DNA from: Desulfuromonadales bacterium
GTDB lineage: Bacteria; Desulfobacterota; Desulfuromonadia; Desulfuromonadales; BM103
Direction: 5' to 3'
DNA length: 20,034 nucleotides
Assembly: GCA_030614505.1 (NCBI GenBank)
Contig: JAUWTX010000011.1
Location: 1-20,034, forward strand
Both the position numbers and the translations under genes were made by a program. The notes below the pieces were generated by a model that was not told the DNA's origin, searched no databases, and saw nothing but the letters and a program-made list of their open reading frames with translations. Below are positions 1 through 6,533 of this stretch, one piece after another (position 1 is the stretch's first letter; every line of letters begins with the position of its first letter).

Positions 1-1
1 C

Positions 2-244
2 TGTAGTACATACCCATTCGAGCCAGAGCCTCCATGCTATGGTCAGTGCCTCGCCAAGCTGAGTTCACAAATTAACATCGATCTTTCTGTTGTGAAAAAC
101 CTAGACCCTGAAGTAGCAGTTGGTATTAAGGTGCTCTCTGAAGAAGAAAGATATAAAATTACTGACTTCAAACTCATTAAAAATAAGGCGGATTTAGAGT
201 TAGAAGTGTTGAGAGTGTTAAGCAATAAGCCTTCAGTGCGATGA
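2..244 (+). CDS. C-terminal end of an unrecognised protein, cut by the window edge
   Basis: A frame open from the first bases of the window runs 80 codons to a TGA at 242-244; its start lies to the left. The visible part begins with a proline/cysteine-rich stretch (CSTYPFEPEPPCYGQC) and continues with a mixed charged, probably helical tail ending LRVLSNKPSVR. I do not recognise the family. Codon choice is AT-rich (TTA, AAA, ATT, AAT), unlike the GC-richer dcw genes to the right, so the segment may have a different history. No membrane segment is visible in this piece. The absence of stops over 80 codons supports coding, but an 82-codon minus-strand frame over the same DNA is also open, so confidence is moderate. 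Confidence 0.45.
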   Translation, partial: CSTYPFEPEPPCYGQCLAKLSSQINIDLSVVKNLDPEVAVGIKVLSEEERYKITDFKLIKNKADLELEVLRVLSNKPSVR

Positions 245-504
245 AGTATTCGATGTCTCCTTGATAGCCTTCTCTTGTAATGCACCATCAAAAGAACGCT
301 CCCAGTGATTCTTACATTGCACGATTAACAGTAACCTCAAGGTGCTTACCGGCACATATTCTTATTAATACTCTCGCAACTAATTCTTGGATCTCCTTAG
401 GATATTTAAGGCCTAAATTACAAACCTTTCTTCCCTGTGCCGACTTTCGTCTTCACTGGGGAGCCGTTCCAGATTCTTTAATTGTCTGAGCGGTTAAGAA
501 GGAT
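245..504. other. Intergenic stretch with possible decayed coding remnants
   Basis: About 260 AT-rich bases lie between the partial gene at the left edge and the end of the acylphosphatase gene. No convincing intact gene is present. On the minus strand one frame reads protein-like sequence (for example YPKEIQELVARVLIRICAGK, then EGYQGDIEYFIALKAY), but it is broken by TAA and TGA codons. A neighbouring frame reads VQCKNHWERSFDGALQEKA. This pattern suggests an old, broken gene, although chance cannot be excluded. I see no clear Rho-independent terminator for the acylphosphatase gene that points into this stretch. Confidence 0.3.
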
Positions 505-783
505 TTAAGATCGAATGACAAAACTGGAAAATGCGCCTTGAAAATCCTGCCAGTCCACTTCCACCTCAGTGACTTGTGCTGCGGGCGGTCCTTGCCGACA
601 CCACTCAATCGCCATAGCAACGGCTTCTTTTTCCCCTTCGAAAACAGCTGCAACAGAACCATCTGAGCAATTCCTCGCCCACCCGGTCAGCCCCAATCGA
701 AGAGCCGTCTCCATCGTCGACTGACGATAAAAAACCCCTTGGACAAGGCCCTGAATACGGAGTTCCGCACGCACCTTACTCAT
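505..783 (-). CDS. acyP: Acylphosphatase
   Basis: A 92-residue protein of the usual family length. It hydrolyses acyl phosphates such as carbamoyl phosphate or 1,3-bisphosphoglycerate and is cytoplasmic. The signature GLVQGVFYR at residues 12-20 gives the phosphate-binding loop and catalytic Arg20; GWARNCSDGSV at 34-44 supplies catalytic Asn38. The fold is a single ferredoxin-like domain. The frame is open upstream to a Met at 814-816, but that start lies inside ligA and adds eleven residues not typical of the family. The ATG at 781-783 puts the conserved core at the expected distance and leaves a 4-base gap after the ligA stop (788-790). The tight spacing implies co-transcription and probable translational coupling with ligA; a functional link between the two is not evident. 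Confidence 0.93.
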   Translation of the reverse strand: MSKVRAELRIQGLVQGVFYRQSTMETALRLGLTGWARNCSDGSVAAVFEGEKEAVAMAIEWCRQGPPAAQVTEVEVDWQDFQGAFSSFVIRS

Positions 784-787
784 ATCG

Positions 788-2815
788 TCACCCCAACCCG
801 TTTGGTTTAAACTCAATCAATTGGGCAAAAGTCTCTTCATCAACAACCTCAACACCCAGCTTCTCCGCTTTAGCCAGTTTACTGCCGGCATTCTCCCCGG
901 CCAGTACATAGTCGGTCTTCTTGCTGACCGAACCAGCGGCCCGGCCACCAGCCTTTTCAACCAGCTCTTCCGCTTCTTTCCTCGACCATTTCGACAAGGA
1001 CCCAGTGATAACAAAAGTCTTCCCGGTTAAAGGGCCACCTTGCTGGACCACAGCTTCTTCTTGTGGCTGCACTCCGGCCTGATGCAACTTCTCCAGCAAG
1101 AGAATTTTTCCTGGGTTAGCAAAATAATCGACGATCGACCGGGCTACTTTGTCGCCGATTTCATGGATGGCGATCAGTTGGTCTGTGGTGCACTTGGCCA
1201 GTTCGTCGAGAGAGGCAAACCGGCGGGCCAGGATCTTTGCAGTGTTCCTGCCGACATGGCGGACTCCCAGGCCGAAAAGGAGTTTCGAGAGTGGCTGATT
1301 TTTGCTGGCAGCTATTGCCAGAATCAGTTTTTCAGCCAGAGCGTCGCCCATCCGTTCCATGGCACACATGTCTTCTTTGCTCAGCAGGTAAAGATCGGCG
1401 ACATCGGTGATTTTGCTGCAATTGATCAGCTGAACCAGTTGTTTCTCGCCTAGACCTTCGATATCCATGGCATCGCGCGAAACGAAATGCTTCATGCGTT
1501 CAATAGTTTGGGCAGGGCAGTGCGGGTTACTGCAACGTGGCACCACTTCATCGGGGTTCTTATGGACCGGGGTGCTGCATTCCGGGCACTCCGTTGGTAG
1601 TGGAATCAGTCGCTCATTGCCGGTACGCTTTTCCGTCAGCACCTTGACCACATCGGGGATCACGTCACCGGCACGTTCAACTACCACATGATCGCCAATA
1701 CGAAGGTCGAGACGCTCAATTTCATCCCAGTTGTGCAAGCTGGCCCGGGAGACGGTGACACCACTGACTGTGACCGGCTTGAGGTGAGCTACAGGCGTGA
1801 TGGCGCCGGTCCGACCGACCTGCAGGCTGATGCCCTCAACAATGGTCTGTTCCTGTCGTGGCGGGAACTTGAGGGCAATGGCCCAGCGTGGTGAACGGCT
1901 GACCATGCCCAGTTCCTCTTGCAGGGTAATTTCGTTAACCTTGACGACCACACCGTCAATTTCAAAGGGCAGGGTGTCGCGACGATCCTGAAACTGGCAA
2001 AAGATGTTGATGACCTCTTCAGCCCCCGAAGAACACGTCGTTTCTCTCAGGTTGACGCGTAGGCCGAGTCTGGCTAGCAATTGCAGCGTTTCGAACTGGC
2101 TGGCAGTTTCGAGCCCCTGCATGCGACCGACCCCGTAGCAGAATATCCTTAACGGCCGTTGGGCAGTTACCTTGGCGTCGATTTGACGCAGGCTACCTGC
2201 TGCGGCGTTGCGCGGGTTGGCAAAGGTCTTGTCGCCGGCATCTTCTTGAGCTCGGTTAAGTGCTTGGAAATCGGCCAGGTTGATATAGATTTCTCCCCGT
2301 ACATCGATCAGTTCAGGGTAGGGTGCGGTGAGAGTATGCGGGATATCGTCAATCGTTTTGATGTTTTCAGTAATATCTTCGCCGACAAAACCATCACCGC
2401 GCGTACTCGCCCTGAACAGTTTGCCGTCCTCGTAGGTCAGTTCAATTGCCACGCCGTCCAATTTCATCTCGCAAACGTATTCGAGGTCTGCATTGCGCGC
2501 CAGAAAGTTTTTGCGGATGCTGGTGTCGAAATCGTGGAACTCTTCTGCGTTCTTGGCATTTTTCAGAGAGAGCATCGGAATGATATGTTCAACTGGCGCA
2601 AACTTTTTAGAGGCTGGGGTTCCGACCCGCTGGCTGGGTGATTCGGGCGTGATTAACTCAGGATATTCTGCTTCGATGCCCAGTAACTCGCGGAATAGAG
2701 AGTCATATTCAGCATCGCTGATTTCCGGTTGGTCCTGGCTGTAATAAAGCCGATTGTGGCGGTTGATCTCTTGACAGAGCTCGGTGTGACGTTGTTGTGA
2801 GAAAAGGTCTACCAT
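788..2815 (-). CDS. ligA: NAD-dependent DNA ligase LigA
   Basis: A 675-residue, full-length bacterial ligase that seals nicks in DNA during replication and repair, using NAD as the adenylate donor. The NAD-binding Ia region with the conserved Tyr pair (RLYYSQDQPEISDAEYD) is at 22-38. The adenylation motif KLDG begins at Lys118, the covalent AMP acceptor. Further nucleotidyltransferase motifs include DGVVVKVN at 287-294 and WAIALKFP at 311-318. The OB fold follows, then a four-cysteine zinc finger (Cys410, Cys413, Cys428, Cys433), helix-hairpin-helix repeats at about 450-585, and a C-terminal BRCT domain at about 594-668 (GKTFVITGSLSKWSRKEAEE). The start ATG has GGAG 8 bases upstream (minus strand, 2824-2827). 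It is first in a two-gene minus-strand unit with acyP and divergent from the CorB-like gene. Confidence 0.98.
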   Translation of the reverse strand: MVDLFSQQRHTELCQEINRHNRLYYSQDQPEISDAEYDSLFRELLGIEAEYPELITPESPSQRVGTPASKKFAPVEHIIPMLSLKNAKNAEEFHDFDTSIRKNFLARNADLEYVCEMKLDGVAIELTYEDGKLFRASTRGDGFVGEDITENIKTIDDIPHTLTAPYPELIDVRGEIYINLADFQALNRAQEDAGDKTFANPRNAAAGSLRQIDAKVTAQRPLRIFCYGVGRMQGLETASQFETLQLLARLGLRVNLRETTCSSGAEEVINIFCQFQDRRDTLPFEIDGVVVKVNEITLQEELGMVSRSPRWAIALKFPPRQEQTIVEGISLQVGRTGAITPVAHLKPVTVSGVTVSRASLHNWDEIERLDLRIGDHVVVERAGDVIPDVVKVLTEKRTGNERLIPLPTECPECSTPVHKNPDEVVPRCSNPHCPAQTIERMKHFVSRDAMDIEGLGEKQLVQLINCSKITDVADLYLLSKEDMCAMERMGDALAEKLILAIAASKNQPLSKLLFGLGVRHVGRNTAKILARRFASLDELAKCTTDQLIAIHEIGDKVARSIVDYFANPGKILLLEKLHQAGVQPQEEAVVQQGGPLTGKTFVITGSLSKWSRKEAEELVEKAGGRAAGSVSKKTDYVLAGENAGSKLAKAEKLGVEVVDEETFAQLIEFKPNGLG

Positions 2816-3137
2816 TGGTGCTGCTCCAGCAGGTTGGTATAAGGAGTTGCTCGGTCAGAATCCGTGATTCAGGAGATAATATAGCAGATTATTACTTTCA
2901 GTGAGAGAAATGGATACCAAACCATCAACGTATCTAGCAGCCTGTTTATTGATAGTTCGACAGGTTGCCAGCATCGGATTTCATGTCAAGCCATTGTCAT
3001 GGTTGGGTTTCCGCGAGGAAAAGCAAGTAGCTCTGATTTACTCTGATTATAAACGTTCGCTGATTGTGTTTCTCTCCCTTGTCAGTTAATATCCCTCATA
3101 TTATGAATCTTCAGAAGATGATAGGCGTTTTGTCCCG
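2816..3137. other. Divergent intergenic region, ligA / CorB-like gene
   Basis: This 322-base spacer should hold the promoters of both flanking genes. It includes the ligA ribosome site (complement of CTCC at 2824-2827) and a tandem 10-base near-repeat, CTCTGATTTA/CTCTGATTAT, at 3031-3050. The second copy runs into TATAAA (3048-3053), a possible -10 without a good -35. A better candidate promoter for the plus-strand gene is at 3079-3107. The open frame at 2901-3089 (62 codons) has no good ribosome site and no recognisable sequence, so it is not called as a gene. Confidence 0.4.
3079..3107 (+). promoter_or_regulatory. Candidate sigma-70-type promoter for the CorB-like gene
   Basis: TTGTCA at 3079-3084 and TATGAA at 3102-3107 are separated by 17 bases, matching the housekeeping consensus at 5 of 6 and 4 of 6 positions. 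Transcription would begin near 3114, leaving a leader of about 25 bases before the ATG at 3138. This is a sequence match only and could be chance in AT-rich DNA. Confidence 0.3.
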
Positions 3138-4397
3138 ATGACCGATGATCAATGGCTACATATTCTTGGGTTGCTGGTGCTCTTTGTACTGTCAGCCTTT
3201 TTCTCCGGTTCAGAAACCGCCCTGATGTCGATGGACCGACTGCGGGTCAAATACCTGGCCGAGAAGGATCGCCCAGGCGCTCGCAAACTCGCCGAGATCC
3301 TGGAGCGGCCAGAGAGTCTGTTGAGCGCCATTCTGGTCGGCAACAACGTGGTGAATATTATGTTGTCGGTCTTTGCCACAACACTCCTTATCGAGTTTTT
3401 TGGTAGCCGGGGCGAGTTGATGACAATCCTCATTCTGACCCCCCTCCTGCTCATCTTTTCGGAAGTCTGTCCGAAAACCTATGCTGCGAATTACCCGGAG
3501 AAACTTTCCTTTGTCGTTCTGCGGCCGATCCGCTTTGTCATGTGGTTTTTGCGTCCTGTGACCTGGCTGGTTGGTGGTGTCTCCAGCCTGTTGACACGTT
3601 TCCTTCACAGTGAAGATGAGAGGCCGCTGATCTCCGAAGATGAAATTCGCACCATTATTGAGTTTGGTGAACAGGCCGGTGTCGTAGCCGAAGATAAACG
3701 GCGCATGCTGCATGGTGTATTTGACCTCTCCGAAATCAGAGTACGCGATGTGATGGTGCCGCGGACCGAGATGGTTGGTATAGAAGCCAGCGCGAGCTTT
3801 GCCGAGGTTGTCCAATTGGTGTCTCAGGCTCGTCATTCGCGTTTCCCTGTTTACGATGGCGACCTCGATCAGGTGGTCGGTATTATCCATTCCAAGGACG
3901 TGTTGAACTACTTCGATCGTCCCGATGAATTCTGCTTGTCTGAACTGGCCCGTCCTCCATACTTTGTTCCTGAGGCAAAACCGATCGAGGCTTTGATGCA
4001 GGCTTTTCGCCGCAAACATCTGCATCTTGCAATTGTCGTCGATGAGTACGGTGGGGTAGAGGGGCTTTGTACGCTGGAGGATATTGTCGAAGAGATTGTT
4101 GGTGAGATCCAGGACGAGTATGATGAGGAGGAGATTCTCATCAAGCCTCTTAGTCAAAATCGCTATCTGGTCGATGGCAGTGCAGCGATTCGTTATATTA
4201 ACCGCCGATTCGATCTGGATCTCTCCGAAGAGCATGTCAATACCCTGGCTGGCTTCATGATAGACACACTGGGAAGTATTCCTGAAGAAGGAGATGTTTG
4301 TGAGTCGGAGGGGGTTCGTTTTACAGTGCGCCAGGTCGAGGATCGGCGTATTGATCAGATTGAAATGCAGCTCCCTGAAACAGAGACCTCACCATAA
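3138..4397 (+). CDS. CorB/YfjD-like membrane protein, DUF21 (CNNM) + CBS pair + CorC_HlyC domain
   Basis: A 419-residue inner-membrane protein of the HlyC/CorC (CNNM-related) family, whose members are linked to Mg2+/Co2+ efflux or homeostasis. The N-terminal DUF21 domain has about four hydrophobic segments (roughly 6-30, 58-84, 93-110, 124-152). It carries the conserved FFSGSETALMS at 21-31, LLSAILVGNNVVNI at 61-74 and FSEVCPK at 107-113. A CBS pair spans about 203-325, including DVMVPRTEM at 204-212 and the second-CBS signature VDEYGGVEGLCTLEDIVEEI at 301-320. The C-terminal CorC_HlyC domain covers about 335-412. The layout with an FSEV-type motif is closest to E. coli YfjD (CorB); substrate and direction of transport are inference. 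The ribosome site before the ATG is weak. It stands alone, divergent from ligA and 374 bases upstream of mraZ. Confidence 0.9.
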   Translation: MTDDQWLHILGLLVLFVLSAFFSGSETALMSMDRLRVKYLAEKDRPGARKLAEILERPESLLSAILVGNNVVNIMLSVFATTLLIEFFGSRGELMTILILTPLLLIFSEVCPKTYAANYPEKLSFVVLRPIRFVMWFLRPVTWLVGGVSSLLTRFLHSEDERPLISEDEIRTIIEFGEQAGVVAEDKRRMLHGVFDLSEIRVRDVMVPRTEMVGIEASASFAEVVQLVSQARHSRFPVYDGDLDQVVGIIHSKDVLNYFDRPDEFCLSELARPPYFVPEAKPIEALMQAFRRKHLHLAIVVDEYGGVEGLCTLEDIVEEIVGEIQDEYDEEEILIKPLSQNRYLVDGSAAIRYINRRFDLDLSEEHVNTLAGFMIDTLGSIPEEGDVCESEGVRFTVRQVEDRRIDQIEMQLPETETSP

Positions 4398-4399
4398 GT

Positions 4400-4426
4400 G
4401 TCGGAGCCATCCCGGTCTCTCCGGAC
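4400..4426 (+). terminator. Hairpin just after the CorB-like gene, possible transcript end
   Basis: GTCGGAG (4400-4406) can pair with CTCCGGAC (4419-4426) as seven pairs with one bulged G and a 12-base loop, starting 3 bases after the stop codon. No run of T follows, so it is at best a weak or Rho-assisted terminator, or a 3'-end stabilising hairpin. Confidence 0.25.
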
Positions 4427-4436
4427 AATTCCTGGT

Positions 4437-4533
4437 CATTAACTTTTATCAAAATATAACGATGAAGTGGAAGCGGGTGTTATCGCCTTAGCCGTGCCAA
4501 TTTTATCCAAAAACACCATTTTGATACTTAATG
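4437..4533. repeat. Nested inverted repeat, possible structured RNA or small element remnant
   Basis: Three pairs of complementary arms are nested in 97 bases: CATTAA (4437-4442) with TTAATG (4528-4533), TATCAAAAT (4447-4455) with ATTTTGATA (4518-4526), and GGTGTT (4476-4481) with AACACC (4512-4517). All 21 pairs are exact. On the right side the arms are almost contiguous (4512-4533, one unpaired base). On the left they are split by 4-base and 20-base inserts, giving a long stem with side bulges around a 30-base loop. No flanking target-site duplication is visible and no T run follows. Function is unknown: a leader or 3' RNA structure, a protein-binding palindrome or a small decayed mobile element are all possible. 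Confidence 0.45.
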
Positions 4534-4690
4534 CTCTACTTTAGGTCTTTGTTATATCTCTTTGTAAGTGTTGTGTTTACTTTTACGGTCTCTTCTGCTC
4601 TTTTTTTTGCTCCCCACGACCTCCCTCTTTTTGACTTCAACAAAATACGCGTAAAACGAGCTAACCCCTTATATAAAAAGAAATTTTCTC
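4534..4690. other. Pyrimidine-rich, AT-rich DNA upstream of the dcw promoter
   Basis: No gene is visible. The stretch 4580-4635 is strongly pyrimidine-rich on the plus strand, including eight consecutive T at 4602-4609. A first TTGACT lies at 4631-4636, followed 14 bases later by GTAAAA. This resembles the TTGACT...GTAAAA arrangement of the candidate promoter at 4691-4720, but its spacing is too short for a standard promoter. TATATAAAAAG (4670-4680) is an A+T-rich block that could help melting or act as an UP-like element. Confidence 0.3.
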
Positions 4691-4720
4691 TTGACTCCTC
4701 CCCATATTAACGGGTAAAAA
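4691..4720 (+). promoter_or_regulatory. Candidate dcw cluster promoter
   Basis: TTGACT at 4691-4696 matches the -35 consensus at 5 of 6 positions. TAAAAA at 4715-4720, 18 bases further on, matches the -10 at 4 of 6. It lies directly upstream of the repeated GTGT operator, so a bound MraZ would cover the transcription start. The -10 is poor and the exact start point is uncertain. Confidence 0.35.
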
Positions 4721-4744
4721 GTGTATGTAAGTGTTTTTGGGTGT
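4719..4744 (+). promoter_or_regulatory. Probable MraZ operator: three direct repeats at 10-base spacing
   Basis: AAGTGT (4719-4724), AAGTGT (4729-4734) and GGGTGT (4739-4744) recur at exactly one helical turn, with a degenerate fourth copy, TGATGT, at 4749-4754. The first copy extended to the left reads AAAGTGT. Known MraZ targets are short direct repeats with the same period: TGGGN with 5-base spacers in E. coli, and AAAGTG(T/G) in mycoplasmas. The position just upstream of mraZ fits autoregulation of the cluster. Binding is inferred. Confidence 0.6.
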
Positions 4745-4771
4745 AAATTGATGTTATGTGGGGTGGCTGGT

Positions 4772-5242
4772 TTGGGCTATCGTAAAGAATATGAAATGAA
4801 GATCGACCCCAAGGGGAGGGCGTCTGTTCCCAAGGGCGTCCGCGAATCTTTATTCGACGAATTCGGTGTGGGCGACCTGATCGTGGTTCGTATGCTCACG
4901 AATGATTATTCGGGCCTTTGGGTGTTCCCACCAGAGATGCATCGAAAATTTCAAGAGAAGATAGCATCACCATCCACAAGCAGTAAAGCAGCGCTAAAGC
5001 GTATCTACGATTATCACGAAAAAATCACCTTTGACTCTCTAGGACGATTATCGCTTCCCCGCCGTTTCCGAACATGGGCGTCACTTGATGGCGATGGCTC
5101 AAGCGGCAAAGATATCGTCGTCATCCATAAAAAAGACCGTTTGGAAATTTGGGATCTGGCGACTTATGACAAAGTTCTTGCCGCTGATAGAGCTGCATTG
5201 TCAGTCGATCAGAGTTTTGTCGATAGTCTGGACGAACTGTAA
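4772..5242 (+). CDS. mraZ: MraZ transcriptional regulator
   Basis: With the TTG start at 4772 this is a 156-residue protein, close to the 152 of E. coli MraZ. It is a DNA-binding autoregulator of the dcw cluster. Two SpoVT/AbrB-like (MraZ) repeats each carry the DxxGR signature: IDPKGRASVP at 11-20 and FDSLGRLSLP at 87-96. The frame extends upstream to a GTG at 4721 and an ATG at 4751, but those starts would place the operator repeats inside the coding region or right at the start. They would also add residues before the conserved YEMKIDPKGR core. The TTG at 4772 follows GGGGTGG (4760-4766) at good spacing and gives the typical short N-terminus (MGYRKEYEMKID). The start remains an inference. 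rsmH follows a few bases after the stop. Confidence 0.92.
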   Translation: MGYRKEYEMKIDPKGRASVPKGVRESLFDEFGVGDLIVVRMLTNDYSGLWVFPPEMHRKFQEKIASPSTSSKAALKRIYDYHEKITFDSLGRLSLPRRFRTWASLDGDGSSGKDIVVIHKKDRLEIWDLATYDKVLAADRAALSVDQSFVDSLDEL

Positions 5243-5254
5243 GGATCTTTGATT

Positions 5255-6223
5255 TTGAGCGAGGCCACCTTCAGGCTTGTGTCAGTGATGGCAGACGAGG
5301 TACTTAGGTTCCTCAAGCCGCATCACGGCGGAATTTACCTGGATGGGACTCTGGGTGGGGCCGGTCATGCCCGGTTGATTCTTGAGGCAACCTCTCCTGA
5401 CGGTATCCTGATTGGTCTGGATCGTGATGCCGCAGCACTTGCTGCTGCAAAAAGCAACCTGGCTGTTTTTGGTGACAGGGCGATTCTTCGACAAGGCAAT
5501 TTTTCCGATATGGGAGCTCATCTCGACTTTCTTGAGATTGACCAGCTCGACGGGATACTACTGGACCTGGGCGTTTCCTCTCATCAACTTGACAGCCCGG
5601 AGCGTGGATTTTCGTTTCGCGAGGAGGGCCCGCTGGATATGCGTATGAATCCGGCAGAAGGTGTTTCCGCCGCCACAGTGATTGCCGAAGCTGAAGTCGG
5701 TGAATTGAAGCGGATCTTTCGTGACTATGGCGAAGAGCGCTGGGCGGGCAAGATAGCCAGAGCGATAGTGACGGACAGAGATCGGACTCCTTTTGTGACC
5801 ACCCTGCAACTGGCCGAACTGATTAGCCGGGTTGTCCCTGGCGGGAGAGGGCCGCAACGCATCCATCCGGCAACCCGGGTATTCCAGGCGTTGCGCATTC
5901 ATGTCAATGGCGAGCTTGAAAGCCTGCGTGCAGGGCTGGACGCTGCATGGCAGAGATTAAAAGTTGGCGGAAGGTTGGTGGTGATCAGCTTTCATTCTCT
6001 TGAGGATCGTATAGTCAAACAGGCCTTACGCACTTTGGCCACTGGGTGTGTTTGTCCACCACGTCTCGCCGTTTGTGCCTGTGGGCAGAAACCGGCTGTG
6101 CGTGTGATCACCCGTAAGGCCGTGCGTGCCACAGAGAATGAGATAAAAGATAACCCGCGAGCAAGAAGTGCCGTGCTGCGGGCGATGGAGAGACTTCCCG
6201 TAGAGGATGATCAAGATGTCTGA
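5255..6223 (+). CDS. rsmH: 16S rRNA (cytosine-1402-N4)-methyltransferase RsmH
   Basis: RsmH (MraW) uses S-adenosylmethionine to methylate N4 of C1402 in the ribosomal P site. From the TTG at 5255 it has 322 residues, near the 313 of E. coli. The SAM-binding motif DGTLGGAGHA is at 30-39, with LGLDRD-type contacts at about 54-59 and LLDLGVSSHQLD at 102-113. The family insert domain follows, then VGGRLVVISFHSLEDRIVK at 237-255. A cysteine cluster (Cys265, Cys267, Cys274, Cys276) precedes the basic C-terminal tail ending NPRARSAVLRAMERL. A TTG at 5249 is also possible, but AAGGA at 5241-5245 sits 9 bases from 5255 and only 3 from 5249. The 3' end overlaps ftsL. Confidence 0.95.
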   Translation: MSEATFRLVSVMADEVLRFLKPHHGGIYLDGTLGGAGHARLILEATSPDGILIGLDRDAAALAAAKSNLAVFGDRAILRQGNFSDMGAHLDFLEIDQLDGILLDLGVSSHQLDSPERGFSFREEGPLDMRMNPAEGVSAATVIAEAEVGELKRIFRDYGEERWAGKIARAIVTDRDRTPFVTTLQLAELISRVVPGGRGPQRIHPATRVFQALRIHVNGELESLRAGLDAAWQRLKVGGRLVVISFHSLEDRIVKQALRTLATGCVCPPRLAVCACGQKPAVRVITRKAVRATENEIKDNPRARSAVLRAMERLPVEDDQDV

Positions 6224-6533
6224 CACAAGCATCAGAGATTTGCCAAAAATCAATGGCTTTGCCCTGCGTCGTCCGAACCTTTTGCCGGTGCTCGGGTTTA
6301 TCGCCTTGCTGCTAGGGGTTTCGCTCTTCTTTGTCTGGTCACGTGTTCAGGTGACTGGCCTGGAATACGAGATCTCCAGGTTGGAAAGTTCCTTGCGCGG
6401 TTTGCGGCAGGAGACTTCGAATCTACGCCTGGAGGCAGCCAGTCTAAGCAATCCAGAACGGATCGAAAGGGTGGCTCGAAAAGAATTGAACCTGCGCCTG
6501 CCTTCTGCCGAGCAGGTGATAACGGTGAACTGA
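6216..6533 (+). CDS. ftsL: Cell division protein FtsL
   Basis: A 105-residue bitopic membrane protein: a short cytoplasmic N-terminus, one membrane helix at about 22-42 (LLPVLGFIALLLGVSLFFVW), then a periplasmic coiled coil rich in Leu and Glu (about 47-80). It ends with the family-typical LSNPERIERVARKELNLRLP. FtsL forms a complex with FtsB and FtsQ that activates FtsW and FtsI at the septum. Sequence conservation in FtsL is low, so the call rests on topology, the tail motif and position between rsmH and ftsI. An ATG at 6207 is in frame, but GAGG (6203-6206) directly abuts it and is 9 bases from the ATG at 6216, which I prefer. It overlaps rsmH by 8 bases; its TGA shares one base with the ftsI ATG. 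Confidence 0.9.
   Translation: MSDTSIRDLPKINGFALRRPNLLPVLGFIALLLGVSLFFVWSRVQVTGLEYEISRLESSLRGLRQETSNLRLEAASLSNPERIERVARKELNLRLPSAEQVITVN

Noticed and set aside
280..489. 69-codon plus-strand open frame at the left edge
   Set aside because: No ribosome site and unconvincing composition; the opposite strand looks at least as protein-like.
2901..3089. 62-codon plus-strand open frame upstream of the CorB-like gene
   Set aside because: No good ribosome site, no recognisable sequence and located in a promoter-bearing spacer.
3210..4235. 341-codon minus-strand open frame opposite the CorB-like gene
   Set aside because: It is fully antisense to a clearly conserved gene and shows no recognisable domain; long antisense frames are common in this codon usage.
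4738..4777. TGGGN motifs at 4738, 4759 and 4773 as an E. coli-type MraZ box
   Set aside because: Their spacing (21 and 14 bases) does not follow the 10-base period, while the GTGT repeats do.
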